Made by a program: the position numbers and the translations under genes
Source: Lepeophtheirus salmonis
Lineage: Eukaryota; Arthropoda; Copepoda; Siphonostomatoida; Caligidae
Reading direction: 5' to 3'
NCBI RefSeq assembly: GCF_016086655.4
Contig: NC_052137.2
Span: 310,001-374,000 of the forward strand
Length of the DNA: 64,000 nt
Shown: in pieces, positions 1 through 12,300 of the stretch
Layout: every line of letters begins with the position of its first letter
Position numbering within the stretch: the first letter of the stretch is position 1
The notes under the pieces: generated by a model
What the model was told of the DNA's origin: nothing
The model's database searches: none
Seen by the model: only the letters and a program-made list of their open reading frames with translations

Positions 1-330
1 CCTCAAGACGCTGGCGTACTCATCGAGATCTTTTGACGAGAAAGGGGTTTCTGGGGTACCACGTTGTTAAGACGCCATCTTAGAAATTTGGAAGAGAGAT
101 ACGGTAGACACTTTTCTCGAAGACGCTCCAAACTGCATAGTCTGGGTTGAAGAGGAGGGGCATATGGAGCCTGGTCAAAAGTCAGTCATATTTTTGGTTC
201 TTCCCGACTGTATGAGGCTGTAATGGACTTCTTGATGTTCTAGGCAGTCTGGATGGAGATGCCAATGATCTAGTCAGTCTTCTCAGCACTAACACCAGTG
301 AAGTAGAAATTTCACATACTGCAACGTCTC
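1..330 (-). mobile_element. Truncated copy of the internally deleted maT/mariner MITE family
   Basis: Read on the minus strand it aligns with the copies at 20755 and 22242: an AACATCAAGAAGTCCATTACA block (281-190 region), then directly the degraded PPFSP...FAVW...EKS C-terminal transposase region. It carries many stops and no start. The family's deletion of the middle of the transposase is present. The copy runs off the left window edge. Confidence 0.7.
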
Positions 331-2107
331 CAGGATGATTTAGATTTAGGATAATTAGAGAAAAATTTCAAAAATCATAGCTATTCACAGGAAATTAATT
401 AAATTAAATTTCATGTATTAAATTTTTTAGTAAAAAGCAAATATTATTTTTTTTTTTTTTTGGGGGAGCTTAAGTCCATCCCTGTGGACTATCCTTGAAT
501 ACCTGCTGGTTTATGTGTTGTTATTCCGACATTTTAAAACTTATATACAACGACATTAAAACAAAACTTGTTTCAGCTGGTCTTTGCTTGAGTAATATCT
601 ATTGGTTTTTGGGTATACATATAGAACAATTTTCACTCTTTTCTCATTTATAATATGATTCATGGAAAAGATTAACTTCATTTGAAGTTATTGTGCCTTT
701 ATTGACGTTTTTTAAACATACATTATGCATCAAAAATTCACCTGGAGAATCCGTCTAGACCGAATTTTAAATGATTCCAATTCAGACCAATTTTTTTGTT
801 GGACCACTTCAGACCAAATTTTGTTTGGTATCGGTGCTGACCGGAATTTTTTAAATAATCAAAGTAGTTCAGTTAAAATCATCCTGATCTCAGACCAGTC
901 TAGGAAATTCAGACAGAGCCCACCACTAAGATATAATAGATGCATAGGTAAGTATCAAGGATAGACGTACCTCATGTATGTATATTATAGAAATAAGCTA
1001 AATCCATAGAGACAAAGAGAGGGGTAATTTAATCATTCTAATATTTTAGAGCAACGTATTATTATATTATAATCAAGCGTGCTTTAATATTTATGAAAAA
1101 AAAAACACAACTAAACTACAACATATGAGACTCTTCTTCATAAGTACTAAAGGAGTGAGTTTAATTAATATTTATCCTAATGATATTTCATGATTATATA
1201 TGTATATATACACGAGGTGGTGCAAAAATATTTTTTACATCTGACACATGATTTAATACAATATAATGTTGTTCAAAATTCAAGAAAAGGAGAAATGTCA
1301 TTTATTTTTTACATCATATATTAGACCCATAATAACTTGGAGCAGTTAGAGGTGGTTCCACAGGGGTTACCCCCCCCAACTTCATGAAAGTAGGAAAAAA
1401 TGAAATATCCCTTTTGCACTGTTTAGAAATAAAAATATTATTTTCTAAAAATACGCCCATAATGGAAAAGGGACCCCAAAAGGAGTTTGATGTTTTTTGA
1501 AAAATGTAAAACCTATTTTTGATTATTAAAAAATTTAAAAAAATCCATACCTTATTTTTTTTTTATAAATCTCCTTATACTATGTAGAGTGGGAAAAAAT
1601 AAGAAATCCGTCGAAAACTCAGAAAAAAATAAAAATATTCCTAGTACCGTCCTTGAGGGCGAGAGTTGGGGATCTACACCTTATAATGTATTGATCTTTT
1701 AATGGCAAGTCCAATACATTTGTCACTCTAATCAATTCCCCTCCGCTTTTTAAAAGAACAAATTTATCAAAAAGTAGATTGGATTTTATGCCTAAAATGT
1801 TAACCTATAGCATATATATACTTAACATACAAGCAATATAGACTCTCATATCAAACTAATACCCCCAACAACATATCTGTGATTGTAGCGTAGTATATTG
1901 GCTGATTGAAGTACAGTTTTCATGTATTTCAAAGGATAAATCATAATAATTTGTTAATAGAAATTGACGATATACAAATGAAATACTCAATTTGTAAAAA
2001 AAACAAAAAACATTCTATTTTGACCACATATATTTCGACGATCACAGTTTGTTTTTGCAATAGTACAAAAACACAAATAATTTAGGATATACCACAGATG
2101 TGTTTAT
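331..2107. other. Gene-free AT-rich DNA with repeat remnants
   Basis: No credible gene is seen. A poly-T run lies at about 446-462. The stretch 735-910 contains repeated TCAGACCAATTTT/GGTCTAGACC-type words of a dispersed family also seen near 6.1, 57.3 and 62.7 kb. T/A-rich sequence with a CCACAGGGG-like edge at about 1350-1690 resembles the CAGGGGCGTC family. Confidence 0.5.
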
Positions 2108-2420
2108 TCATTTTAAATAAATAAGTACATCTTTAGCATAAATTATCATTTCCAGGCGCTTCCTGAATGCAGAAAACGTCTTAATTATTAAATCAGAAAC
2201 ATTTGTTAACAGTTTTTGTTGTAATTGATAGTGTCTTACAAAACAAGCATTTTCCTCAATATTAAGCTTTGGTACATTCCAATAAGTTGGCAAAAGGCTA
2301 TACGAGGGATACATCTTCATCTCTCACAAGCCAATATTTGCATTAAGGAAGGCTTGTAGAGGCGTTGACATGTGCATTATTTTGCTGAAGCACCGCGTTG
2401 GCATCATGGAATTTCGTCCT
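2108..2420 (-). pseudogene. Mariner-type transposase C-terminal relic
   Basis: The minus strand reads DANAVLQQNNAHVNAST, like the family's second-Asp motif QQDNAxxHxS. A PSYSLLPTYW-like stretch (compare PPYSPDLAP) follows, and then a tail IKTFSAFRKRLEMIIYAKDV that resembles the SFRRRLxxCIxANG ending of mariner/maT transposases. At least two stops and a frameshift break it. The match is by eye and weak to moderate. Confidence 0.5.
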
Positions 2421-2779
2421 ACCCCGTGTATTAAAATGGGTGACTAGCATATTCATAGAGTCAGTCAAATTGAGTCGAAAACCAGTGGAGGAGCTAGTCG
2501 GAGAGTTTTTAGATCAACAGATCTGATCAACCCGATCAGTAGTTTTTCTAAAACTATCACGATTTCTTTTGATGCTATCATTCTTTAATATATTGTATTT
2601 AATACAGTGGGCCTGGACACCTACAATTCCCTAAAAATCATTGTTGGCTTACCTTCAAAAATGTTCAAGGATTTTAATTCGTTTATCAAGTTCGAATTTC
2701 ATTTTTTCAATGTGTGAATGAAATTTTTTTTGTTTCTTTTTTTTCCTTCGCCAGTTTTTGCCAGTTTTTTTTTATTGAA

Positions 2780-3120
2780 CACCCCACCCAGTATTTATAA
2801 AGATTAATCCATAATTAGAGCACCATCAAAGAAAGTAAATTACTAGGAGATTATTATTTGTATTAGAATATGTATTAATGCTTTTTTGCAGGTTTAATAT
2901 TCTCCTACAAATGACAAATATATCATTCAATATCCTTTTGCTTTGAATAACTTGGCTAAGACACCTATTCACTGACTTGCAGCCTCTATAGTTGCCACGA
3001 GGGAGTCCTTGTTGAGCCTGGAAACTGATTTGACCGCCTCTACCATAAACTTATTACCTTATCAAATGGGTGAAGTTCAGAGGAAGAGGGAAGCCAAAAG
3101 GATGTATCCCTAAAGTCCCC
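2780..3120 (+). repeat. Dispersed repeat, copy 1 (partner at 63090-63430)
   Basis: It shares ATGTATTAAT...TTTTTT...GTTTAATATT and a GC-richer block GGGAGTCCTTG(T/C)TGAGCCT with the far end of the window. In both copies the block follows an AG acceptor-like site and reads RESLLSLET on the + strand. Here the reading frame continues to about 3112 without a stop. The product is unrecognised. Confidence 0.5.
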
Positions 3121-4359
3121 AAAATAGTATTTGCTCCATTTTTGCATCTCACTTGCAGTAATTGCAATATTTTTGGTCAACGAAACTGCGAATGACATTA
3201 TGGAACTTTAATTTCTGACCACATTGTAATTCATGAGTGTCAAAAAATTACCACACAGGTATATTAAAGGGTCCCAAACTAAATTTAAAATTAGGTTAAT
3301 ATGGAACTGACGATTGAGAAAATTTACAAATAGCTTTTGAAGATTTCAGTATGCAAAATAAAATGGTAACTTTTGGTCTTGATCACAATAGCCAAACGCA
3401 AAGTTACCACTCTGTATATGGCTCACAAAACTTTATTTTGGGATTTTGTCCTCCCAATATGGCATAATATGGACAAAAAAGTTATACTTGCTCGTTCCTG
3501 AAACTTTATAGAATTATAGGAATGTTCAAGTGCCATAAAATCTCACATAAAGATATCACTTTCAAACTGTATTAGTAGACCCTCTTCCATTCTTCTAAAA
3601 TCTAACCTCTTTGATTGGTTAGGCTTTACAGACTTATAGTAGTACACATATCTTCAAAATTCCAAATAAATCTCTTAGTGTGTATTTTCACACCGTCTGA
3701 AGTCCGAAGTGACGGAAGATTTATGACTTTATTTCTTAATCTTTCAGATTCCGTATCGCTTCTCTTTTGCATTTGAATGAAGATAAAAATAATTTTGTTT
3801 ATATTCAAACAAAACAAAAATGTTATGATGTCAACAGAAGCAATTAATCCTTACACTAATAGCAAAATTTGTAATTAAAAAAAGTGGGTCATTTAAAAAA
3901 AAAAAACCAACTTCTACATTATGTATATAATTGTTTCAATAATAGTTGGCTTATAAATGTTTTGTACAAGTTCCTATGTCTGTACAAGAGTTAATCTGTA
4001 TAAAAATGTTGAACAAGTTGTGATTTCTTTGTTTGAATATGTTTTATTTGATTACAATATTCCATTTATTAATTAATGCTATCATTTCATTTTGATCTAT
4101 TAAAATTATATGGTTATTATGAGTGATATAACTATGGGTATTTGAAGCTTGCAATGTACCAGAAATACTTCTATCTTAGTCATTTTCGTCAAAAAAGTCA
4201 AAAAATTTACAACATCAATATGTGTTTTCTTAGTGCCTATTTATTTGGTCCAGCATAGCCTTAGGATTTGCCCTATAACTGGAATTTAGGACTAGCAGTA
4301 CTAGAACTGATTAAACAAAGAATAAGTATGTTACAAAATGTCGATCTACGGTGCAAAAA
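3121..4359. other. Gene-free AT-rich DNA
   Basis: No gene is supported. It contains mariner-end-like words (CCACTCTGTATA near 3405-3420), poly-A runs at about 3895 and 4355-4375, and otherwise unstructured AT-rich sequence. Confidence 0.4.
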
Positions 4360-4990
4360 AAAAAAAAAAAAAAAACTTGCAAGAGGCGTGAACAAAAGTC
4401 AAGAAGCGTTTTGAGAATCCCGATAGAAATGGATTTTATTACTTAAAAGGGAGACATCTATCGGACGTTTTATGTAGATAAACTTTTAATTTTTTACCCC
4501 AGTCTAAAAAACCAATACGTTTCTACGTTTAATGGAACCATTCGCTGGATAATAAGTCACTTCAAGATAGCCTTCAAAATCACAAATAAAATGTAATGGA
4601 TCAAATAAAAGGTATAATAGCATTTTGAATATTTGTTTTATGGTATCTTATACGCTGTTTAATAAATCTGTCGATGCTAAGTAAAAAAAATTAAAACCCG
4701 ACACTAGCACCTTCAATCTTTATTACTGCGCAATATTGAAGTATTTTGTCGAATTATTATTATTATTATTTTTCAATTGTATGTGTTTTAAAGTAACATT
4801 TTTTGTACAATACAATATTCTGTAATTCCTGAAAATTTCATTCAATTCTCTCAATGTTTAAGAAAGTTGTGTTCTTTTATTGAAATGTCATATTGGATCA
4901 CAAATTGTGCTGTGGGTTATTGATGATAAATTGGTTATAACTTCCTTAATATTGAAGGTATAAACATGATCTTAGTATCAAAATGTCTTT
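4360..4990. repeat. Dispersed repeat, copy 1 (partner at 10430-10990)
   Basis: It is collinear with 10430-10990 over about 0.6 kb. Shared words include CTTCAAAATCACAAATAAAA, ATGGATCAAATAAAA and AACTTCCTTAATATTGAAG. A 105-base block (4803-4907) is identical to 10725-10829, while the flanks have diverged clearly. No coding capacity is seen. Confidence 0.8.
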
Positions 4991-5055
4991 TTTACTATTA
5001 CCAATATTGGAATTGATTTTTTTTTTGTAAGATACCTTTCTAAGAAGCAATCAAG

Positions 5056-5175
5056 TTGAGTGATGTCATCAAGTACCTAACTTTATAAGTTCTTAGAACT
5101 GAACTGTACTAGATCAAGAGTGAACTGGACGGCACTGGAGTCCTCAGTCTTAAATAAGAACTGATACAACACCAC
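5056..5175 (+). repeat. Dispersed element remnant carrying GTCATCAAG and TAGAACTGAACTG words
   Basis: It resembles 19860-19970 and, inverted, 24290-24385: GTTGAGTGATGTCATCAA, then AGTTCTTAGAACTGAACTG, then a closing ACTGATACAACAC. It is probably a short non-autonomous DNA element with no open frame. Ends are not defined. Confidence 0.45.
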
Positions 5176-5889
5176 TACTAAATCCTTCATTTAAAATTAT
5201 TAATCTCATTTTTTGTTTGGAACTTGTACAGAACATATATATTTGATAAAGGAGCGTGGTACATATGAGATGACAATGTTGATGAGGACATAGATCTTAA
5301 TTTATTACTACACGCCCTCCTAATACACGTATGTATTAGTATAAAAGAACAAAAAGGAAGCCACAATGTTTCCAGGAAAGAAATTACTAATTATAACGAA
5401 GAAGAAAAAAGAGAACAGTGCAGAGATTTAAAGATTGCAAGGATGCTGCAAATTTTGATGATTAAAATAATGTGGTTTTGACGGTTCCACAGAATATGTA
5501 GAGAGTTTGAATCTCAGCGTGTAAGATTAACGCATAATGTCATTTAAGGGGTTCTTTTTCATGGTTTTGAGTCTAAAGATTTCTCATCTCTCTCACTTTA
5601 CATTGACTTTGGCCTCTCAATGGTTCTTGCAAACAATAATTAAGAATTTGATCTTATCGTTCTTTGATTGTTTTTACAATTTGTCTGTGAATATTTACAT
5701 AATATAATTTATATATAGTTATATTAAGTTTCAATCTATGTTCTATGAGTATTTTTTACTCATGACTGATCCATTAAAAAGGGGCACCCTGATCATCTTA
5801 ATACAAGCATTTAACTACCAAACGTTGTCTTATGGATTATGATATATACGTACCGGGTGTCAGATAACTAATAATCCATCATCAATAAC

Positions 5890-6450
5890 TACTCAGAAAA
5901 TTTGGCTTGCAAAAGAGTGAAGGATATATTTCAAATACTTAAGAGAGTTTGTTGTCTAATGCGTATAACACAATGTAGCCTCGACATTGCCCTCGAAGCG
6001 GAACTTGAAAGCGATTCCGTCTATCATAATCATGTATTTGAAAGTTCAGTTCAAAGCACTCTAAAAAATATACCAAACCGAAAAAAAAAATCTGGTCTAG
6101 ACCGATTTTATAGATAACTTATAGATAACATGGCATCATATGTATCTTCAAGTACAATGACGTCATATAAAGTTTATACAAAGATGGCTCTTATGAATTG
6201 TAAACTTGTCGTCTCTCGTGGAATACGGAATTCTGAATTTGAGTATTTCTAAAATGGATGATCAAGTAGGAAGTATCTTCCTATGATTCGCTCTCTCTTC
6301 CTTTGGTCTCAACTCTTGGAGAACATGGAAGTCCCCTTAATAAGACCGTAGACTTGACAGGAAAAATCACTGCATAAAAAATCTTTTCAGACCGAACAGA
6401 AACAAAACAGTGCTGGACCGAGTCTCAACTCTAACACTTGCCTGACACTC
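5890..6450 (+). repeat. Dispersed element of the GGTCTAGACCG family
   Basis: TCTGGTCTAGACCGATTTTATAG is followed by TGACGTCATATAAAGTT (6158-6174) and closes with TTTCAGACCGAACAG...GTGCTGGACCGAGTCTCAACTCT. The same order is seen at 57215-57555, 42600-42960 and 62330-62825. An open frame of 71 codons at 5902-6117 crosses it and looks like chance. Confidence 0.5.
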
Positions 6451-8030
6451 GGTAGATGTATGCATGACCTTTATGATGACCACTATACTTTAAAATCACA
6501 TAAGATTTGTCTGGAGATGATTTACTCATAAAAGAATGATATTGTACATTTTTTGCTCCTTACTGAAAGAGTCAAGGTATCAACTTTCCCCCCTCACAAT
6601 ATATTTCTCTCTCTCCATTTAAAAGTGACAAATACCAACGAACATATAACTTCTTTATGTTAATTAGATAGATGGAAAGATGATGAGTCATCATGCAGTT
6701 AAATGACAAGGGGTATCAAGTCATACATTTTGCAAAGATTATGTATGTAACCATTGGAGTATGAATATTGATTTTTATTGAAAGTTTTCGAAATCATGCC
6801 TCATGGACGTTTTTAAAATGTGAAAAATGTCTAATTTTGAAATTATTTTATAGTTTTGAATAAAAAAAAAAACAAATATGATAATGTTGAATATCCAAAC
6901 CAAAAAAAAAACAACAACAATATACCCACTTTTCTTTATGACCATTTTGACACGTGCAATTTTTATTGTCCTTTAATCCGAAGGAAATGCTAAATAAGGA
7001 TAGTTTGACCTTCGAGTGCCCTTGACATCCTAACCTTTTACGCCTAACAGTTGGTATCGTAATATCAGTTAAACAGTGAGTTGTTTCCTCTTCGTCCTCA
7101 TGAATCTAGATTGAATAGTCGGGAGATGGAACTAATAGATTATTTACATTTTTGATCAGCTCTCTGCAAACAATCTATTAAAGATTTAAATTACTGGATA
7201 TTAATGAAAAGCACATTGAGGTGCAATATAGTAATGTATTTTTTCAATTGACGTGATAGTGTTACTCCTCGTTAAAACGTTCAAAAATTTCAAAAACAAA
7301 AACATATTTCTAAAAAATCGCTGATTTTTTTAAAAGGATATTTACATAGATATAGAAAAACTAAAAATATGGAATAAGTTCCAATATTCGTTCTTAAAAT
7401 TTGAACGTATGAAGTTATTTTTTTAGATTTAAATACCCAAATCTCTGTAATTAATGAACAAATTAATATCAAATTTTCAGTATTGTCATATCTAAACAGT
7501 TTGTAAAAAAAAAAAAATCAGCAAGGTCTAAAAGATAAGGTCGCTTGGCGTGTAATTACCCAAAATATTTAAATTATTTAAAACAATTCCCTGACTCCTT
7601 TAGTTAACTAAGTTTTGCTTCGTTCATAAATTATCTCGTTCTTTTTTCACATATTCATACCCCCTCCCCCCATGTGTACTTACGTGGTTATTCTTGTTAA
7701 CCCCTCCCACGAACCACTTGGTTTTATTTTTTGTGAACCCAACGACCCACTCCCAACCTCTAAAAATATTTCTATTTTCCATATTTCGTTTAGAAAATAA
7801 AGATGTATTTTATTTTTAAAGTGACCTTTATTTGGTTAAGGCAAAGCCTTCTTACGATCCCCTTGTTCCGTATTCCATTTTTTAGCGATCATTTTATTAA
7901 TTTTTCCCCCAATAACGTCATTTATACGATTTTGGCATATTATTCACTTCTACGTAGTTTTAAGTTACCTCTTCTGTTCCATGGACAGAGTTTTGAAATT
8001 TATTCTCTTTAGGGAAGGTGGGGGAGGGGG
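6451..8030. other. Gene-free AT-rich DNA
   Basis: Nothing beyond low-complexity A/T runs and a C-rich stretch at about 7660-7750. Short open frames at 7290-7472 (-) and 7803-8012 (+) have AT-driven composition and no family features. Confidence 0.4.
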
Positions 8031-8032
8031 GG

Positions 8033-8051
8033 GAGAGAGAGAGAGAGAGAG
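8033..8051 (+). repeat. (GA)n microsatellite
   Basis: About nine uninterrupted GA units directly follow a G-rich tract (8018-8033). Confidence 0.9.
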
Positions 8052-8744
8052 TAATTTTCTTTTTCCAGAGAAACCCATATAAATTATTTTACTTACTAAC
8101 GTTCATGTGTAGAGTTCGTTCATTTTTAAAACGAGAGTTATTTCCAAAAATTTCTACTTTCCCTTTGATTAAATTTATTTAGCTGTTTGAGGGATAACAT
8201 GTGTTTTTTTGTTTTTTTGGTGCAATGTTGGCCATTTTTATCCCTAAATTATGCACAGCAAATTCATGATTTATTCTTTAACTAGTTCATTCCATTAAAA
8301 GTAGGACTCAAAAGCATTGCATTCCAGTGTTGATAGTCTATTCGTTAAGATTAGTACGCAAGCTCTCTTACTGAGAGATCGAATTATTCATTATAATGAC
8401 ATTTTTTAGGGTCAAAACAAGGGTGTTTCCCTGAAAAACTGTCTTCTAGATAAAAGCATTTTTCAGTAGCTAATTTACCATGGTTGGCTAGAACTTTGTT
8501 CAATTAAAATCTGGCATATAATGTCCGTATAACCTACCTTTCAAATTGATTATATATTTCTAAAATATATACCATATTTAATGAATGACATAATTTACTA
8601 AATATGTTCTTTCAGCTGTTCAATATAACCTCTTCCAAGAGACAAGAGAGCTGAATTTGAATGTACGGCTACAACTTAATATAATACTTTATAGCTATAA
8701 TTTATCATTTACTTTGTTTTTATATTATTCTATCCTAAGTAGGT

Positions 8745-8925
8745 TTGAAGAATAGCTATAAAGGTACAATGGACTATAGGACTGAAGGACCGATGTACCG
8801 GCCCGTATGGTCGTTGAATAGAAAAAAAATCGGACTAATAAAAATAATGATTGAAAGGGTTGGGGGAAGAAGGATTGTGCAATCCGTCCTAGGACTGATC
8901 CCAACTCGAGACTCATATAAATATT
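8745..8925. repeat. Remnant of the ACTGAAGGACCG/TAGGACTGA dispersed family
   Basis: GGACTATAGGACTGAAGGACCGATG and CCGTCCTAGGACTGATCCCAACTC bracket a short core. Similar words occur at 9660-9760, 25680-25910 and 51770-51945. Open frames in both strands (8725-8916, 8745-9047) arise from this low-complexity core and are not convincing genes. Confidence 0.45.
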
Positions 8926-9899
8926 TTGAGTTGAAATTCTGTCAATTTTTTCCGAATGTATTTTGGAAAAGTTCGAGTAATTTACAAAAAAAAAAAAGAA
9001 AAAAAATTGTCTCTACTTATGTCGAGTATTTTCTAGACTCTACCTAAAAGTAAATGATTAAAACATTTTTTTGCCCCTTTTAGTTTACAATGTTTGAGCA
9101 AGACAAGAGGCAGAGTAGTTATTTTTTCATGGTGAATAAACAACTCGTAGTATGGCAAGTTTTTTTGTAACTTAATTACAATTAAAGCCATCATTATCAT
9201 CAAAACAGACGAGGTCAAGTTTTTCTAATTTTCTTACCTCAAAGGTCAAAAATAAAAATAAAAACCTCTTCTCCCCATATTTTGTTAATCTTTTTTGGAC
9301 ATACCAAATTTTTTTTTTTCTTCTTCTCAATATACCATGTAGTATATATGTATAATGTATATATTATGTAGTTAAATAAGAGATCATAAATATATTCACC
9401 TTCCTCTTCTAAGTCAAGACATCAACCAAGAAGAATAAGGCTATTCAAACATACAAATGTATGTATTTTGTACAATCTTGTTGAATCTTCCAACAAAAAG
9501 GATTAGAAGAAAGATAAGTGCGACTTGTACAGCAGGCCGGTTGTTTTTCAATTTTTTTCAAATGTCGATAACAGCTAATTCGGAAAAGTTGTTATTGGTA
9601 TGGTAAAAAAATAATCAATGTAAAATTTATTGTTCTAAAATGCAAAGTTGTGCCCTTATCGGTCTAGTGGTTCAAGGGGGTCCGGTTCTTGAACTGCTAG
9701 AACCAAAAATGACAAAGCCGAACTGAGACCGTAATATATTACTTATCGGTCTCAGTTGCTTCTGCTTTTGTTCCTATATATAATATATATAAGAAAATCC
9801 AATATTTATTATATAAAATAAATTAGTTGTAATCAATAACTCAATTTCTTTGACTTTTTTAATACAATTTCAGCGTTTTCAAATGACTTTTTTACGGCA

Positions 9900-10400
9900 T
9901 CAAGGTGATCCAGTTGTATTTGAGATCCAAATAGCTATGGGCTTCTTATGGGTCCCTAAAAATGGTTTTAGGTACCAGACGGTGTAAATAAAAGAGGGAA
10001 GGGTTGGGTAGATTATGGATCCAGGTCCACTACTTACCTTTGTCAGGCCCCTATAATATGATAACTATAATATTTTGTAAGCCAGGGTGTCCCAAACTTT
10101 ACTATGCCAAGGCCCCCCTACACTAATACATTTTTAGCTGATGCCCTCTTTAAAGGAAACATGTGTACTATGTATGTGCTGACTGAAAACATTTCACAGC
10201 CCCACTTTTAAGCCATTGTTTTAAGCAACTTTAGTTTTGGGTTCCCTGATGAAACTTGGGGCACTACGCACTCTGCGTATAATGTAGCTCCGGTCTTGTT
10301 TGTATCTAATATCATTTCCAGGCCCTGAATTTTCTAGTGACGCCCCTTGAATTAACTGCCTGTTATCAAACTAAGTATGTATAAAAAAGAATGTGGCCGA
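9900..10400 (+). repeat. Composite dispersed repeat with hAT-like edge, copy 1
   Basis: It is collinear with 25390-25700: CAGACGGT(G/A)TAAATA, AGAGGGAAGGG, GATTATGGATCCAGGTCC, CCTATAATATGATAA, then a CCAGGGTGTCCCAAACTTT edge (about 10081) typical of hAT-like termini, ACATGTGTACTATGTATGTG and CCTGAATTTTCTAGTG. No open frame is seen. Confidence 0.7.
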
Positions 10401-10429
10401 TACAACTGCTGAACCGAGCACAACCTTGC

Positions 10430-10990
10430 TAAAATGTCTTTTTTATGTAACACATCTAGTTCAAAGTTTGAAAGTCGACAAAAATGCTTCGTTTAATCGC
10501 AGCATTTTCTGGAAAATAAATCATCTATAGTCTTCAAAATCACAAATAAAATAAAATGGATCAAATAAAATGTACCATGGAAGTTAAAATTTATATTTAT
10601 CTAGTATTTTGTGGAGTTTTGAAATTAATCAATTAATGCAAAGTACATAAATTTGAACCCGACATTAGTACCTTCAATATATATGAAGACGCAGTAGGAA
10701 AGTATGTATTTGAACGTAAAATATTTGTACAATACAATATTCTGTAATTCCTGAAAATTTCATTCAATTCTCTCAATGTTTAAGAAAGTTGTGTTCTTTT
10801 ATTGAAATGTCATATTGGATCACAAATTGAGATGTAGGTTATAAAATAAATAGTAGGATAAAAAAGATGAAATTCCGATGATCAATTGGTCATAACTTCC
10901 TTAATATTGAAGATAGAGACATGATCCTGGTATCATAATGTCTTTTTTACCATTATTTATTGAATAAAATGGGGGTAAAAGGAAAATATT
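10430..10990. repeat. Dispersed repeat, copy 2 (partner at 4360-4990)
   Basis: Same order of blocks as copy 1, including the 105-base identical block at 10725-10829. This copy has about 50 extra bases after the block (TAGGTTATAAAATAAATAG...) before it rejoins copy 1 at AACTTCCTTAATATTGAAG. Confidence 0.8.
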
Positions 10991-11439
10991 GAATTTGAAT
11001 TTTTTTTAGACATACCTAATATTAATTCTCCAACTCAAATCATGGCTAAGTAATATGCATAATGTAAAATATTATGGGCTTATACAGCTCTTATTAATGA
11101 AATACATAGTGGATGACATTCAGCTGTACTAAGAAGAAAATAAGAGAGAGAGAAGGGATAAGAAACAGTGATAAATCCCTTTTTGCAAAAAAAGATTATG
11201 CACAAAAGTATCTAATACTCATTGACCCATATCCACCTTTTAAGAACACTAAGTAAAGGATGTAGAATACTTACCTCCTAACTAATCCAAGTGCGGCATG
11301 CATTTATGTATATGCATAGAGTTGCACAAAATATGACCTAAATACATGCGATATTTTTTCTACTTTTTTTAGGCTTAGGAAGCTCATTGTTTTTTATTAG
11401 ATTGCTTGTTTAAATCTACAAAAGTTGGAAAGAAATGGA

Positions 11440-11650
11440 ATCAATTGACGAATTTGTTATCCCAAATATTAGGACAAGGCACGGATACCTCCTTCGAATC
11501 TGGTCCAGTAGAGACACGATATCTTGGACTCATTGATAGCTTCGTATAATGGCCATATCGGGGCCAATATAAGTATCTTCAATCAAATAAAGGGCATAAA
11601 CTTTATCTAAAACTATTGGGTATCTTAACTCATCCTACAAATTTGTATAC
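11440..11650 (+). repeat. Dispersed repeat with CATATCGGGG and TATCTTAACTCATCC words
   Basis: It matches the right half of 16100-16460 (GGTCATATCGGGGTTAAC, ATATCTTAACTCATCC, ACAAATTT) and, inverted, 29540-29850 and 37310-37690. It is a fragment only. Confidence 0.55.
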
Positions 11651-12179
11651 ATGTGCATGGGCGGGGGGGGGGAGCTTGGTTTTGGGATTATTTTTGAAGA
11701 AAAAAAAAATTGAAAAATACAGTTTTTCAGGAAAAAAAAAAATGAAAAATTAAAGTGGCGAATATTAAATTTAAAAAAAATTCCAAAATTCACTACTGTT
11801 AAAAAAATTCAAATGTTTTGGAAAAAAGCTTCTAACTTTTTACTCTGCTGCATAATTTGTCCGAATGACAAAAAGAAAAAGTATATACTACATGTTTTGT
11901 ACAACGGGAGGGCCACTAAGTAAGTTAAAAAACACTCCCGGCACTTTTAGCCCACTTCTGTATACTTCAAAATAAAACCTAAATCCCAAAGGGATTTAAG
12001 ATTTCAGCATGCTTTTAGAAACAGCGGCGGTGGTGTTTAACCTGTAGGCGTAACTGTCAGAGTATTAAACAACCCAAGAGCTGGGGGTTCATTTTAAAGT
12101 ATTTGGAGGTGGTCTAAATGCTTTTTGAAGTGGCAACGATGGTTTTTAACCTCCTTATTGGCCTTGTCCATTGCACAAA

Positions 12180-12300
12180 ATATGTTTTGGGCAGAGGTAT
12201 TGTGTTTTTGTTAGTAAATGAAGGGAAATTTTCTCCATGACAATTTTCTCCAGGCCAATTTTCCCGAATAACAATTTTCTTTGAACCATAAAATATTATA
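12180..12300 (+). repeat. Cluster of short AATTTTCTCC/CCAATTTTCCCG subrepeats
   Basis: Four spaced copies of a TTTTC(T/C)C-type word (GGGAAATTTTCTCC, ACAATTTTCTCC, CCAATTTTCCCG, ACAATTTTCTTT) resemble the terminal subrepeats of the element at 27870-28570. It may be a solo end of a related element. Confidence 0.35.
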
